Shown: positions 38,324 to 47,149 of the stretch, one piece after another
Layout: every line of letters starts with the position of its first letter
How positions within the stretch are numbered: the first letter of the stretch is position 1
Source of the DNA: an uncultured Tropicimonas sp.
GTDB lineage: Bacteria > Pseudomonadota > Alphaproteobacteria > Rhodobacterales > Rhodobacteraceae
Length of the DNA: 64,000 bases
Assembly: GCA_947495685.1 (NCBI GenBank)
Contig: CANLZY010000025.1
Location: 1-64,000 of the forward strand
Reading direction: 5' to 3'
Made by a program: the position numbers and the translations under genes
Notes under the pieces: model-generated
Database searches by the model: none
Told to the model about the DNA's origin: nothing
Seen by the model: only the letters and a program-made list of their open reading frames with translations

Positions 38324-39172
38324 TCAGTTGGCCTCGAGCGCGTTCAGGCTGTGAATGGCGGCATCGAAATGCTGCGGATGCGTGTCGATGGCGTCCTGCA
38401 GCAGCGACTTACCCATGGTGACATCGCCCTGCTTGATTGCCGCCAGCGCCAGCGTGTGCAGCAATTGAGCCCGTTCCGTCTGGTTCACCTCGATGATCGG
38501 CATCTGGTAGTTGCGCTGTGCGCCGCGGGCCAGAACCAGGTTGTTCTTGGCCGTGAACAGCTTGGGTTCGTACTGGATTGCCTCGCCAAACAGCCGCTCG
38601 GCCTCGCGATAGTCGCCGCGGGACAGCTTGGAATAGCCCCAGTTGTTCAGCGTGCTGGCCGGCCGGGTGGTCAGGCCAACGGCGGTTTCATAGAAACTGT
38701 CGGCCTTCTTCCATTCCTTGTTGCCGTCGGCGATCATTGCCTCGAGCTTGTAACGCTTGAAGGTTTCATAGGTCGGCGGAACGCTGTCCAGCGTTGCCTC
38801 GGCCTTGTCCCAGTTTCCGGCCCGGATCAGCGCGTCGGCATACCCGACCTTGTCGGCGACCGTGGATTCGGGATGCCCGACAACCTTGGCCCACGCCGCG
38901 GCTGCCTCGGTGTTCTGCTTGGCTCGCACCAAGCTCATGGCCAGGTTGCGTTGCAGGTCGAGCCGGTCAGGATATTCTGCCGAGGTGCGTTTGAAATAGG
39001 CCACCGATTCATTTGGGTCGGCCACGGTCAACATGATGTCGCTGAGATTATTGTCGTCGATCGCGTTCACGCTCTGGATCGCGCGGTCAACCTCGCTGTC
39101 GGTTTCTTTTTGACAGGCGGTAAGTGCCAGCGCGCTGCCAAGGCACAGCGTAACAAGAATTGGGTGGCGCAT
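38324..39172 (-). CDS. tadD: TadD-like TPR lipoprotein
   Basis: Lipoprotein of 282 residues. The lipobox ALTAC gives an acylated Cys at residue 20. Several TPR-like repeats follow, for example SVAYFKRTSAEYPDRLDLQR, NWDKAEATLDSVPPTYETF and GDYREAERLFGEAIQYEPKL. TadD helps assemble the secretin in the outer membrane in Tad systems. It is separated by 28 bases from the second TPR lipoprotein upstream. I name it tadD because it lies next to the prepilin peptidase and has the family layout. Confidence 0.8.
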   Translation of the reverse strand: MRHPILVTLCLGSALALTACQKETDSEVDRAIQSVNAIDDNNLSDIMLTVADPNESVAYFKRTSAEYPDRLDLQRNLAMSLVRAKQNTEAAAAWAKVVGHPESTVADKVGYADALIRAGNWDKAEATLDSVPPTYETFKRYKLEAMIADGNKEWKKADSFYETAVGLTTRPASTLNNWGYSKLSRGDYREAERLFGEAIQYEPKLFTAKNNLVLARGAQRNYQMPIIEVNQTERAQLLHTLALAAIKQGDVTMGKSLLQDAIDTHPQHFDAAIHSLNALEAN

Positions 39173-39200
39173 TTTTGCGTCCTTTGCTGCTCGGTCTGCC

Positions 39201-39767
39201 TCAGGGTGTGCTTAGAATGCGGTATTGCCCGCTTCCCCTGCGCACCAGTTCGAATTCTGTGTTGTTTTCTGCAGTGTAGGCCGGATTCTGGATTTTTGCG
39301 AGCGCACCCTGCAGGTTTTTGCGGATTTCGGCACTTTCGCCACTGTCCAGAGCGAATGCGATGCGGAACACGCGGGCCGCTTCGCCGGTTTCTCCCTGTT
39401 CCATCAGCACCACGCCCAGGTTGTTCCAGGCCGCGGCAAATTCTTCGTCCTTTTCCGTGGCACGGCGCAGCATGCGCTCGGCCTGTCCGAGGCGGCCGAG
39501 TTTCAGGTTGGCCGAGCCGATTGCCGACAAGACATCCGCCGTCAGCCCGTGATCGCCCGCGGCGCGAAGGTATTCCTTCAAAGCCAGCTCATATTCACCC
39601 GCAGCCATCATCCGGTGCCCGACAATCAGACCGTCCACGGCATCATCCACGCCTTCAACGCCGCGCGGGAGCGGGGGGCCCTGGTTCAACGCCTCAAGCC
39701 GCGGATCTTCGGCACAGCCGGACACGGCCAGGCACAATGCAGTCAGCAGCAGGGGCAGGCGGAACAT
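39201..39767 (-). CDS. Second TPR lipoprotein of Tad locus
   Basis: Lipoprotein of 188 residues with lipobox LAVSGC (Cys18) and TPR-like repeats (MMAAGEYELALKEYLRAAG, ANLKLGRLGQAERMLRRAT, AAWNNLGVVLMEQGETGEAA). In alphaproteobacterial tad clusters two TPR lipoproteins are common, one being TadD. Both may act as secretin assembly factors. The frame is open upstream, but ATG 39765-39767 starts the lipoprotein signal. A terminator-like hairpin at 40071-40097 separates it from tadC, so it probably has its own promoter. Confidence 0.78.
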   Translation of the reverse strand: MFRLPLLLTALCLAVSGCAEDPRLEALNQGPPLPRGVEGVDDAVDGLIVGHRMMAAGEYELALKEYLRAAGDHGLTADVLSAIGSANLKLGRLGQAERMLRRATEKDEEFAAAWNNLGVVLMEQGETGEAARVFRIAFALDSGESAEIRKNLQGALAKIQNPAYTAENNTEFELVRRGSGQYRILSTP

Positions 39768-40164
39768 GAAAGGCCTCGAATGCGGGTGGCAAGGGGTCGT
39801 CGCAGTCTTGCCGGAAGCCGCTCGTCGCGAAAGGGCGGAGCGATGGGCACGCAACGGTTGTCCCCGATGTGTGGCAAAACCGACTCCCCCATACCGACGC
39901 ATCGCTGAAATGGACCTCAACATTCGGGCTCGAAGACCGCGCTGCGGTGTATCAGGTCTGCAAACCTGTTTGCGACACTCTCACCCTATCGCACAGTTTG
40001 GCTGCAATGGCGGGTCTCCTGGGGCCTTGATGGCGCGGCCTCCCCGATCCATCTGGCTCAAGGACAAAGCTCGACCCGCAGACTGGCTGCGGGTCGATAG
40101 GGTTTCAGGACGGTATGCAGGAGACCTGAGTTCTGCGAAGCCGATGCCGCCTGGTCCGGGTCGC
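39768..40164. other. Spacer between tadC and TPR genes
   Basis: No gene. It holds the terminator-like hairpin at 40071-40097 downstream of tadC. The promoter for the two TPR genes and cpaA is expected in the left half but I could not pick clear boxes. Confidence 0.5.
40071..40097 (-). terminator. Terminator-like hairpin after tadC
   Basis: A perfect 11-bp stem (TCGACCCGCAG at 40071-40081 with 40087-40097) with a 5-base loop lies about 70 bases past the tadC stop on the minus strand. It is followed by GCTTTG, so the T-tract is weak. It probably ends or limits the cpaB-to-tadC transcript. Confidence 0.5.
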
Positions 40165-41166
40165 TCAGAAGTTCGAGGCGTTCAGGGTCGTGTAAATCTC
40201 GTAAACTGACGGGCCGATCAGGATGATCAGCAGCGGCGGCACCGTGAACATCATCGTGCCGAGTGTCAGCTTGGTTGGCAGAACGTTTGCCTTTTCCTCC
40301 GCCCGCATGACCCGCTTGTCGCGCATCTCGGCGGCGTAGACCCGCAGGGCCTCGGCGATGGAGGTGCCGAAACTGGCGGACTGGATCAGAACGGTCACGA
40401 AGGAGGCAATGTCAGGAACACCGCAACGTTCAGCCATATCCTTGAGAACCTGTACTTTCTCCTTGCCGGCCTTCATCTCGTGGGCGACCATCTCGAATTC
40501 TTCAGCAAGGGCGGGAAATCCGGCCTGCAACTCCTTGGACACCCTGATGATCGATTGCTCAAGGGATTGTCCGGCCTCGACACAGACCAGCATCATGTCG
40601 AGCGAGTCCGGGAAGCCGTTTGTGATCTCCTGCTGGCGGGCCTGAAGGCGGCGGTTCACCCAGTATTTCGGCAGGTAATACCCCACCGACCCGGGAAGGA
40701 TGATCGACAGGACAATCGCCTGGGTTGTGACTTCGCCAGTGGTTGACGAGACAATGGCGTAGAGGATGCCAAGTACCAGAAAGCCGATTCCGAGTGCAAA
40801 CTGGGCGAAGTGATAGGTGCGGACCGCCGATTTCGATCTATAGCCGGCCTGAAGCATCTTCAGCCGTGCCGAGGACATCTCCACTTCGTCTTGAGGTTCC
40901 AGGAAGTTGGCGAATTTGTCGAGCTTCTGGGCGCGGCCGTTGGAATAGCGGAGCGACTTCTTCGCATCCTTGCCGGCGGCGCTCGCCAAACGCCCAGAAC
41001 CCTTGTTCTGGGCCTTGAGCTTGTCCAGCGGGTCCTCCTGTTTTCGCAGGAAGATCGGCAGCGTCAGGGTGATCAGGAGAATCCCCAGCACACCCACGGC
41101 ATAAAGCGGTCCGAGTTCGCCAAACCGGTTGATCAGCCAGTCGTTTGCGTTGGTCAGGAATTCCAT
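40165..41166 (-). CDS. tadC: TadC, inner-membrane pilus platform protein
   Basis: Protein of 333 residues with the type II secretion F domain. One N-terminal helix (LYAVGVLGILLITLTLPIFL) precedes a cytoplasmic part, and later helices flank the F-domain core GFPDSLDMMLVCVEAGQSLEQSI. Together with TadB it forms the membrane platform on which the CpaF ATPase assembles the Flp pilus. It follows tadB after 9 bases. Confidence 0.92.
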   Translation of the reverse strand: MEFLTNANDWLINRFGELGPLYAVGVLGILLITLTLPIFLRKQEDPLDKLKAQNKGSGRLASAAGKDAKKSLRYSNGRAQKLDKFANFLEPQDEVEMSSARLKMLQAGYRSKSAVRTYHFAQFALGIGFLVLGILYAIVSSTTGEVTTQAIVLSIILPGSVGYYLPKYWVNRRLQARQQEITNGFPDSLDMMLVCVEAGQSLEQSIIRVSKELQAGFPALAEEFEMVAHEMKAGKEKVQVLKDMAERCGVPDIASFVTVLIQSASFGTSIAEALRVYAAEMRDKRVMRAEEKANVLPTKLTLGTMMFTVPPLLIILIGPSVYEIYTTLNASNF

Positions 41167-41175
41167 GGAGGGACC

Positions 41176-42144
41176 TCAGACTTTGATGTTCACCATGATC
41201 TTCATGAAGATCACGTTTACGAGCAGGAATGTTCCAACAACAAGACAGGCCGGGATGAAGACAGATGTGTCTTTGACCTTGTCGTAATAGTTGGGCTGGA
41301 TGACCTGGATTGTCACAAGCGCCAGGATCGGGAAGACGGACAGGAACATGCCGGACCACTTGGCTTCGGCCGTGATGGCCTTGACCCGCCGGAACAGCTT
41401 GAAACGGGCCCGGATGACTTTGGCCAGACCGTCAAGAATCTCCGCCAGGTTGCCGCCCGATTGCTGCTGGATCGTGACTGCTACGGCAAGGAAGCGAAGG
41501 TCCTGCATGTCCATCCGTTCGGCCAACGATTTCAGGCTTTCAGAAATGTCGCGGCCATAGGCGCTTTCATCGGCAATCATCCCGAATTCGCTTCCCAGGG
41601 GATCAGACACTTCGCGGGCAACAATGTTGACGGCCGAGGAGAACGGGTGACCGACGCGCAGGCTTCGCACCATGAGTTCCACCGCGTCGGGCAGTTGTTC
41701 CTCGATCAGCGACAGGCGTTTCTTGGCCTTGCCGTTGATCCACATGTAGACCCCGCCAACTCCCATCGCCAGGGAGACGACAATTCGCACAGCCAGTCCG
41801 GCATCGGTGCCCACGGTCAGGCCGACGAATGCGACACCGGCCAGCACAATCATCACAAGGATCAACTGGCTGGGAGAAAAGGCAATGTTCGCCTTCTGCG
41901 CCTTGTCGGCCAGGATCGAGTAGAGCGGGATGCCCTTGGAATTCATGTGCTGGGACATTTCCTTGCGGAGTTGTTCCAGCACTTCTTCGCGTGCTCCGCC
42001 CTTTTCGAGCAGTTCCAGGCGACGGTTGACCTTGCTGTTCAGGCTGATCGATTTGCCGAAGGCAGTCAGGTAGATGCCTTCGACCAGGACCAGGACAGCC
42101 ACGAAGATAAGGCCATAGATGAGCGGTTCGGCAGAGATTTCCAT
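41176..42144 (-). CDS. tadB: TadB, inner-membrane pilus platform protein
   Basis: Protein of 322 residues and partner of TadC. An N-terminal helix (PLIYGLIFVAVLVLVEGIYL), two central helices, the F domain with QLPDAVELMVRSLRVGHPF and AVTIQQQSGGNLAEILDGLA, and C-terminal helices are present. The gene is 6 bases downstream of cpaF and translationally close to tadC. Confidence 0.92.
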   Translation of the reverse strand: MEISAEPLIYGLIFVAVLVLVEGIYLTAFGKSISLNSKVNRRLELLEKGGAREEVLEQLRKEMSQHMNSKGIPLYSILADKAQKANIAFSPSQLILVMIVLAGVAFVGLTVGTDAGLAVRIVVSLAMGVGGVYMWINGKAKKRLSLIEEQLPDAVELMVRSLRVGHPFSSAVNIVAREVSDPLGSEFGMIADESAYGRDISESLKSLAERMDMQDLRFLAVAVTIQQQSGGNLAEILDGLAKVIRARFKLFRRVKAITAEAKWSGMFLSVFPILALVTIQVIQPNYYDKVKDTSVFIPACLVVGTFLLVNVIFMKIMVNIKV

Positions 42145-42150
42145 GCGATT

Positions 42151-43590
42151 TCAGTCCCCGACAATGGGTTCGTAGATCGACGCAGGCAGGTTGTAACCCC
42201 ACTGCTTGAACCGATCCGAATAAAACGACCGCACGCCGGTGGCGTTGAAGCGGCCGAGGATCTTGCCATCTGGCTGGAGGCCCAGACGCTCGTAGCGGAA
42301 CACTTCCTGCATCGAGATGACTTCGCCCTCCATCCCGGTGATCTCGGTGATGGAAACCATCCGCCGCGAGCCGTCCTGGAGGCGTGACGCCTGGACGATG
42401 AGGTTGACGGCGCTGGCGATCTGGCTGCGCACAGCCTTCAGCGGCATCTCGATCCCGGCCATGGCGATCATGTTCTCAAGGCGGCTGACAGCGTCCCGCG
42501 CCGAGTTGGCGTGGATCGTCGTCATCGAGCCGTCGTGGCCGGTGTTCATCGCCTGAAGCATGTCGATGACTTCTTCGCCGCGAGTCTCGCCGACGATAAT
42601 CCGGTCCGGGCGCATCCGCAGGGCGTTCTTCAGACAATCCCGTTGACTGACGCTACCCTTGCCCTCGACGTTGGCCGGCCGGCTTTCCATTCGGCCGACG
42701 TGGATCTGCTGCAGCTGGAGTTCAGCCGTGTCCTCGATGGTCAGGATGCGTTCCGAATTGTCGATGAAGCCCGACAGCGCGTTCAACGTCGTCGTCTTGC
42801 CCGAACCGGTACCGCCAGAGACGATCACGTTCAGACGACAGGCGACCGCGGCCTGAAGGTAGGCGGCCATTTCCTCGGTGAAAGCTCCGAACTTTACCAG
42901 TTCGTCGATTCCCAGTTTGTCCTTTTTGAACTTTCGGATCGAGACCAGCGACCCATCAACGGCAATTGGTGGAACCATTGCGTTGAAGCGCGACCCGTCG
43001 GCCAGTCGAGCGTCGACATATGGGTTGGATTCATCGACGCGCCGGCCAACAGCCGAGACGATCTTGTCGATGATCCGAAGCAGGTGCCGTTCGTCCTTGA
43101 AGGTGATGTCCGAAATTTCCAGCTTGCCCGCCCGCTCGATAAAGATCTGTTGCGGGCCGTTCACCAGGATGTCGTTGATCGTTTCGTCTTTCAGCAGCGG
43201 TTCAAGTGGGCCCAGCCCGGTCACCTCGTCGAACAGGTCCTGGTGCAGTGCCGCGCGTTCTTCCTTGTTCAGAACGACGGACATCTCGTCCAGGCTTTCG
43301 GTGGCGATCGCGACGATTTCCTGCTTGAGCTCCTGGTCCGAGGCGGTCTCGAGGGCGGCAAGGTTCAGGTTGTCGAGCAGCACCTTGTGCAGTTCGAGCT
43401 TGATTTCTGCCAACCGTTCCTTGCGCTTCTTTTCCTTGTCGCCCGGCGCGGCGCGGGCTGGGGCCGGGGGGACGTTCGCGGCTGCCTTGCGGCCCGCGCG
43501 CTCCGTCTCAGGCGCCGGCGCGACCCGCTCTGTCCGGACAGGGGCTGCTTGCGCAGGGGCGCTGGCAGGTTTCTTGTAGCGTGAAAACAT
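42151..43590 (-). CDS. cpaF: CpaF/TadA, secretion ATPase of the Flp pilus
   Basis: Hexameric motor ATPase of 479 residues in the GspE/VirB11 superfamily. An N-terminal Ala/Pro-rich and Lys-rich region (about 1-60) is followed by the helical domain, then Walker [14 protein letters not shown], the Asp box [10 protein letters not shown], Walker [16 protein letters not shown] and the His box [15 protein letters not shown]. It powers pilus extension at the TadB/TadC platform. The gene starts 32 bases after cpaE. Confidence 0.95.
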   Translation of the reverse strand: MFSRYKKPASAPAQAAPVRTERVAPAPETERAGRKAAANVPPAPARAAPGDKEKKRKERLAEIKLELHKVLLDNLNLAALETASDQELKQEIVAIATESLDEMSVVLNKEERAALHQDLFDEVTGLGPLEPLLKDETINDILVNGPQQIFIERAGKLEISDITFKDERHLLRIIDKIVSAVGRRVDESNPYVDARLADGSRFNAMVPPIAVDGSLVSIRKFKKDKLGIDELVKFGAFTEEMAAYLQAAVACRLNVIVSGGTGSGKTTTLNALSGFIDNSERILTIEDTAELQLQQIHVGRMESRPANVEGKGSVSQRDCLKNALRMRPDRIIVGETRGEEVIDMLQAMNTGHDGSMTTIHANSARDAVSRLENMIAMAGIEMPLKAVRSQIASAVNLIVQASRLQDGSRRMVSITEITGMEGEVISMQEVFRYERLGLQPDGKILGRFNATGVRSFYSDRFKQWGYNLPASIYEPIVGD

Positions 43591-43622
43591 ATCCTGACCT
43601 TCTTCCTAAAACTCGCGGAAAT

Positions 43623-44873
43623 TCAGCCGCCCTCGGCTTCGTTGGCAATGAGGTCGTGCAACGAGGCTGCCAGCTTGGCAATCTCCTTGCGAAGTGGGTT
43701 CTTGGCCGCGTTCTGCGACAGTGGCAGCCCGTGGTCACAGGCCTGCGTCACCTGCCGCTGGCCGTCCGGCAGCATCAGGTCGATGTCGATATCCAGGCTT
43801 TCGGCCATTCTCTTGACGCGGGCCTTGCCTTGCAGATCGGTGAACTTGGGCGCGCGGTTCAAGGCGAAGCGCAACCGCTCGTAGGGGAGGTCCTCGCTCT
43901 TGAGCAGGCGGATGAAGCGCAGGGCGTTCTGGGCCGAGCGCATGTCCAGTTCCAGCAAGGTGAAATAGATGTCGGCCGAGTTCAGGACCGTTTCCGTCCA
44001 CGCTACAAGCGTCGAGGGCATGTCGATGACAACCACGTCGAAATTCGCCCGCGCCCGGTCGAGGATTGCGGTGATGTCGTCCGGACCGACGATATCGAGC
44101 GGCAGCATGTCGGCCGGCGCCGTCATGACATGGATCTTGTCATTGTAGGTCTGAAGGGCCTGCATGAAGCTGTCGTTGTCCATCGCAGCCGTGTCCGACA
44201 GCAGTTCGTAGACGATGTCGCGGCGCGGCAGGTCCAGATAGGTCGAGGTCGATCCTGTCTGGAAATCGAAGTCGAGCAGGCATACGCGTGGCCCGTCTTT
44301 CTTTTCCTTGGTGGCAAGTTCCCAGGCCAGGTTGACCGCAAAGGTGGTTGCGCCGACACCGCCGGCCAATCCATGGACAGCCAGAATCGCGCCATCGTGG
44401 TTGGCGGTGTCTTTCTTGGCGGTTGTGGCGCTGTCCTGGGAGACCTGTGGATGATGTTCCGGCAGCGGCGTGCGAATCCGTTGAATCGCATCATGCAGGG
44501 CGCCTTCCGGCAGCGGGTACGGCAGGAACCCGTCTGCACCGAGGTTGAGCAGCTGATGCAGCACAACCGGGCTGACGTCTTGCGCAATGAGGATCACCTT
44601 CACGTCCCGTCCGCGAGCGATATTGATCACATCCCCGATCAGGGTCAGGTCGCTTTCGTCCTCACTGTCCATCGCAATTGCAAGAAATTCCAATGCGTTG
44701 GCATCTGGTTGATCCAGGAAGGCAATTGCATCGCCAAACGAAAGGTCGCCCCAGCTTTCGCCGAGTTCCGCTTCCATATCCTCGATCAGAAGGTCGAAAT
44801 TCTGAACGTCGCGGCTGACCGTACATGCGGCCACGGGCGCCGGTTCGGGTTGAAGTGCCACACTAATACTCAT
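43623..44873 (-). CDS. cpaE: CpaE/TadZ, pilus localisation ATPase-like protein
   Basis: Protein of 416 residues. An N-terminal receiver-like domain (about 20-145) is followed by a MinD/ParA-type domain: VHGLAGGVGATTFAVNLA is a Walker A loop in which the usual lysine pair is changed (GATT), which is typical of CpaE/TadZ, and VVIDMPSTLVAW is Walker B. CpaE places the pilus machine at the cell pole. I chose ATG 44871-44873 because AAGGGCGAG lies just before it; an in-frame ATG at 44891 would add six residues. Confidence 0.92.
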   Translation of the reverse strand: MSISVALQPEPAPVAACTVSRDVQNFDLLIEDMEAELGESWGDLSFGDAIAFLDQPDANALEFLAIAMDSEDESDLTLIGDVINIARGRDVKVILIAQDVSPVVLHQLLNLGADGFLPYPLPEGALHDAIQRIRTPLPEHHPQVSQDSATTAKKDTANHDGAILAVHGLAGGVGATTFAVNLAWELATKEKKDGPRVCLLDFDFQTGSTSTYLDLPRRDIVYELLSDTAAMDNDSFMQALQTYNDKIHVMTAPADMLPLDIVGPDDITAILDRARANFDVVVIDMPSTLVAWTETVLNSADIYFTLLELDMRSAQNALRFIRLLKSEDLPYERLRFALNRAPKFTDLQGKARVKRMAESLDIDIDLMLPDGQRQVTQACDHGLPLSQNAAKNPLRKEIAKLAASLHDLIANEAEGG

Positions 44874-45191
44874 TCTCGTCTCGCCCTTCATCAGAAGACC
44901 ACTCCGGCTTGTAGCGACAGAGTGTTATGAAACCTCTGATGCCCCACGATTGCCGGAACCGTCGCTCGCGCGGGCCTTTTGCCCGCACTACTCCCAATGT
45001 CTGGTTTGATCGCCAATCTGGGCATCAATGGGGCCAGATTGTCGTAATTGTGCGGAAATCGATGCTGGTTCTGCTCAGGTGCCGCTTCTGTTTCCCGAGA
45101 GGGGAAAATGATGCGGCCTTTCGTCAAATGGTTAACGGCGCCCCTCTGTTGGAAGGGCGCCGTTTGAAACCGTGACCATTCGGGTCGCGTG
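44874..45191. other. Spacer between CpaD-like gene and cpaE
   Basis: No gene. A hairpin at 45134-45164 follows the lipoprotein gene; the remaining 250 bases probably contain a promoter for cpaE, but no clear boxes are visible. Confidence 0.5.
45134..45164 (-). terminator. Hairpin inside the tad operon, before cpaE
   Basis: A perfect 10-bp stem (AACGGCGCCC at 45134-45143 with 45155-45164) closes an 11-base loop. It lies about 30 bases past the stop of the CpaD-like gene on the minus strand. The T-tract after it is poor, so it may act as partial terminator or RNA-stability element. Confidence 0.45.
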
Positions 45192-45509
45192 TTACTGGTT
45201 CGACTCGACGTCCGCCCGTCGTACTGCGCCGGACGAGACTTCGGTGGCGCTGCGGACCGTCTCTCCATAGGCGAACAGGGCGTATTTGCCGTCCTGTGTG
45301 CGGCCCGGGCAGTTCGACCCGATCGGGTTTCCGTACTTGGAGACATTCTCCGGGGTCACCTTGCGACAGGTCTGTGCCAGATGATTGTTCATCGTGGCAT
45401 TGCCGAAATCACCCTGGTCCAGGAATGCGCCGGCTTCGTCGTTCCAGCCGCTGCATCCGCCGACGCCGAAAGTCATCGCGATCGCCAGAAGTGTGAGTGT
45501 GCTCTTCAT
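45192..45509 (-). CDS. Very short CpaD-like lipoprotein
   Basis: Lipoprotein of 105 residues. The lipobox VGGC puts the acylated Cys at residue 19. The middle part DFGNATMNNHLAQ resembles the CpaD core, which usually reads NFGCAT.xNLAAQ, but this protein is about half the length of CpaD and lacks the Cys of that core. It occupies the expected cpaD position, between cpaC (5-base spacing) and cpaE. So I think it is a reduced CpaD, an outer-membrane pilus lipoprotein. A GTG nine bases upstream (45518) is an alternative start. Confidence 0.65.
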   Translation of the reverse strand: MKSTLTLLAIAMTFGVGGCSGWNDEAGAFLDQGDFGNATMNNHLAQTCRKVTPENVSKYGNPIGSNCPGRTQDGKYALFAYGETVRSATEVSSGAVRRADVESNQ

Positions 45510-45514
45510 GTCCG

Positions 45515-46948
45515 TCACTCCATCACGTAGCCGTAGGAACCGGTGAAGTCCTGGCGAGCCACTTCGCCCGCGCCGCCGGTGATTGGTCGGTCGGTGACAG
45601 CGGTGATCCCGCGCATGAACAGCTGGTTCTCGGTGGGTGGGCGAACACGGTCGGTTGGCAGGGCAAGCGCATCGCCCCGAGTCGGCGTGACCAGATGTGC
45701 CGAAACGATGATCACCAGCTCCGATTGCCCACGTTCGTAGTCGGCGCTGCGGAACAAGGCCCCCAGAACCGGCACGTCACCAAGCCAGGGCACCTGGGCG
45801 TTCAGATCCTTGAAGTCGTCCTGCAACAATCCGGCGATGGCAAAGCTCTCGCCGTCCCGCATTTCCACGGTGCTTTCGGTCTTGCGGGTACTGAAGCCCG
45901 AGATCGAGAAGCCAGCGTCGGTGATCCCGATGGACGGGTCGAGCTGGCTGACTTCGGCGGCGAGGTTCAGGTTGATATTGTCGCCGATCACTCGCGGGGT
46001 CATGTTGAGCACGATACCGAAGGGTTTGAAGGTGACGGAGATGTTCCCATCGCCATCCCGCACCGGCACCGGGTATTCGCCGCCGGCTAGAAAGCTGGCG
46101 GACTGTCCCGACAAGGCGGTCAGGTTCGGTTCGGCCAGGGTACGAACAAAGCCCTTGGATTCGAGTGCTTCGATCAGAACGGCGAATTCGACGTCTCCGG
46201 CGCCAAAGCCGATCTGGAAGGCGCCTTGATTGCCGTCACCCAATGTGATTCCGGTGTCGCTATCGCCGTCGAACAGATTTCTAAGGTTGTCACCGTCAAG
46301 ATATGTGCCGGTCCCGCCATTGTATCCGACGTTGCCGCTGTTGCCGATGCCATTGACGGCCATCGAAAAGCCCAGCGACTTGCTGACCGTGCGGCTCATC
46401 TCGGCAAAGCGCACTTTCATCATGACCTGCTGTGTGCCGCCGACGACCATCAGGTTGGACACCCGGTCGGGGGCATAACGGTTGGCCAGGTCCATCGCCC
46501 GGTCCAGCGCCATTGCACTGGTCACGGTTCCCGACAGGACGATGCCGTCGTTTGCCGGGCGGACCTCGATGGTCTCGCCGGGCAACACTTCGCGCAGCCG
46601 CTCCTTCAGTTCGCCGACATCGGCGGTCACCTGAACTTCGACGTTGGTGATCAACGTCCCGTCCGGCGCAAGAAGTGTCAATGTGGTCCGTCCCGGAGCC
46701 TTGCCAAGGACATAGATCGAACGCTCCGAAAGCGTCGAAATGTCGGCGATACCGGGGTTGGCGATGGAAAGCTCCGCGAAGGGCGCGTCGCTTTCGACAA
46801 CAACAGCGCGGTTCATCGGGACTTTCAACGCGCGCTGGACCGTTCCTCCCGAAACGCGCAGCGTTTCCGCCGCAGCGAAGGGAATCGTGGTGGTACTGGC
46901 AATCGCAAGGCCCAGAAGCCCCGCTTGCACAAGCGTCTTGACTGTCAT
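45515..46948 (-). CDS. cpaC: CpaC/RcpA secretin of the Flp pilus
   Basis: Outer-membrane secretin of 477 residues. A signal peptide (to about residue 28, ending FAAAE) is followed by the N-terminal secretin domain (LSERSIYVLGKAPGRTTLTLLA), a BON-like stretch and the secretin core (VMMKVRFAEMSRTVSKSLGF, GFVRTLAEPNLTALSGQSASFLAGGEYPVPV, PWLGDVPVLGALFRS). It forms the outer-membrane pore for the pilus. The gene is separated from cpaB by 201 bases that contain a hairpin. Confidence 0.94.
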   Translation of the reverse strand: MTVKTLVQAGLLGLAIASTTTIPFAAAETLRVSGGTVQRALKVPMNRAVVVESDAPFAELSIANPGIADISTLSERSIYVLGKAPGRTTLTLLAPDGTLITNVEVQVTADVGELKERLREVLPGETIEVRPANDGIVLSGTVTSAMALDRAMDLANRYAPDRVSNLMVVGGTQQVMMKVRFAEMSRTVSKSLGFSMAVNGIGNSGNVGYNGGTGTYLDGDNLRNLFDGDSDTGITLGDGNQGAFQIGFGAGDVEFAVLIEALESKGFVRTLAEPNLTALSGQSASFLAGGEYPVPVRDGDGNISVTFKPFGIVLNMTPRVIGDNINLNLAAEVSQLDPSIGITDAGFSISGFSTRKTESTVEMRDGESFAIAGLLQDDFKDLNAQVPWLGDVPVLGALFRSADYERGQSELVIIVSAHLVTPTRGDALALPTDRVRPPTENQLFMRGITAVTDRPITGGAGEVARQDFTGSYGYVME

Positions 46949-47070
46949 GGTGACCCTGCCTCTCGATCACGGATGTATGGCGGGTCTTTTTGCCCGCATC
47001 TCGTACCAGACTGCGCCCAAATGCGATTTATTGCAAGAATCAGTGTGTTGTCGGGGGGTATTTATGTAGT

Positions 47071-47103
47071 GAACCCGCAACAGTACGGGACCATTGCGGG
47101 TTC
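47071..47103 (-). terminator. Hairpin between cpaB and cpaC
   Basis: A perfect 10-bp stem (GAACCCGCAA at 47071-47080 with 47094-47103) with a 13-base loop lies about 50 bases past the cpaB stop. It has no T-tract, so it may be an RNA-processing or attenuation element, not a full terminator. Confidence 0.35.
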
Positions 47104-47149
47104 GATTTGTTCTAGCGGATTGATTAGAAAGGCGTTCCGTTCATTGGCC

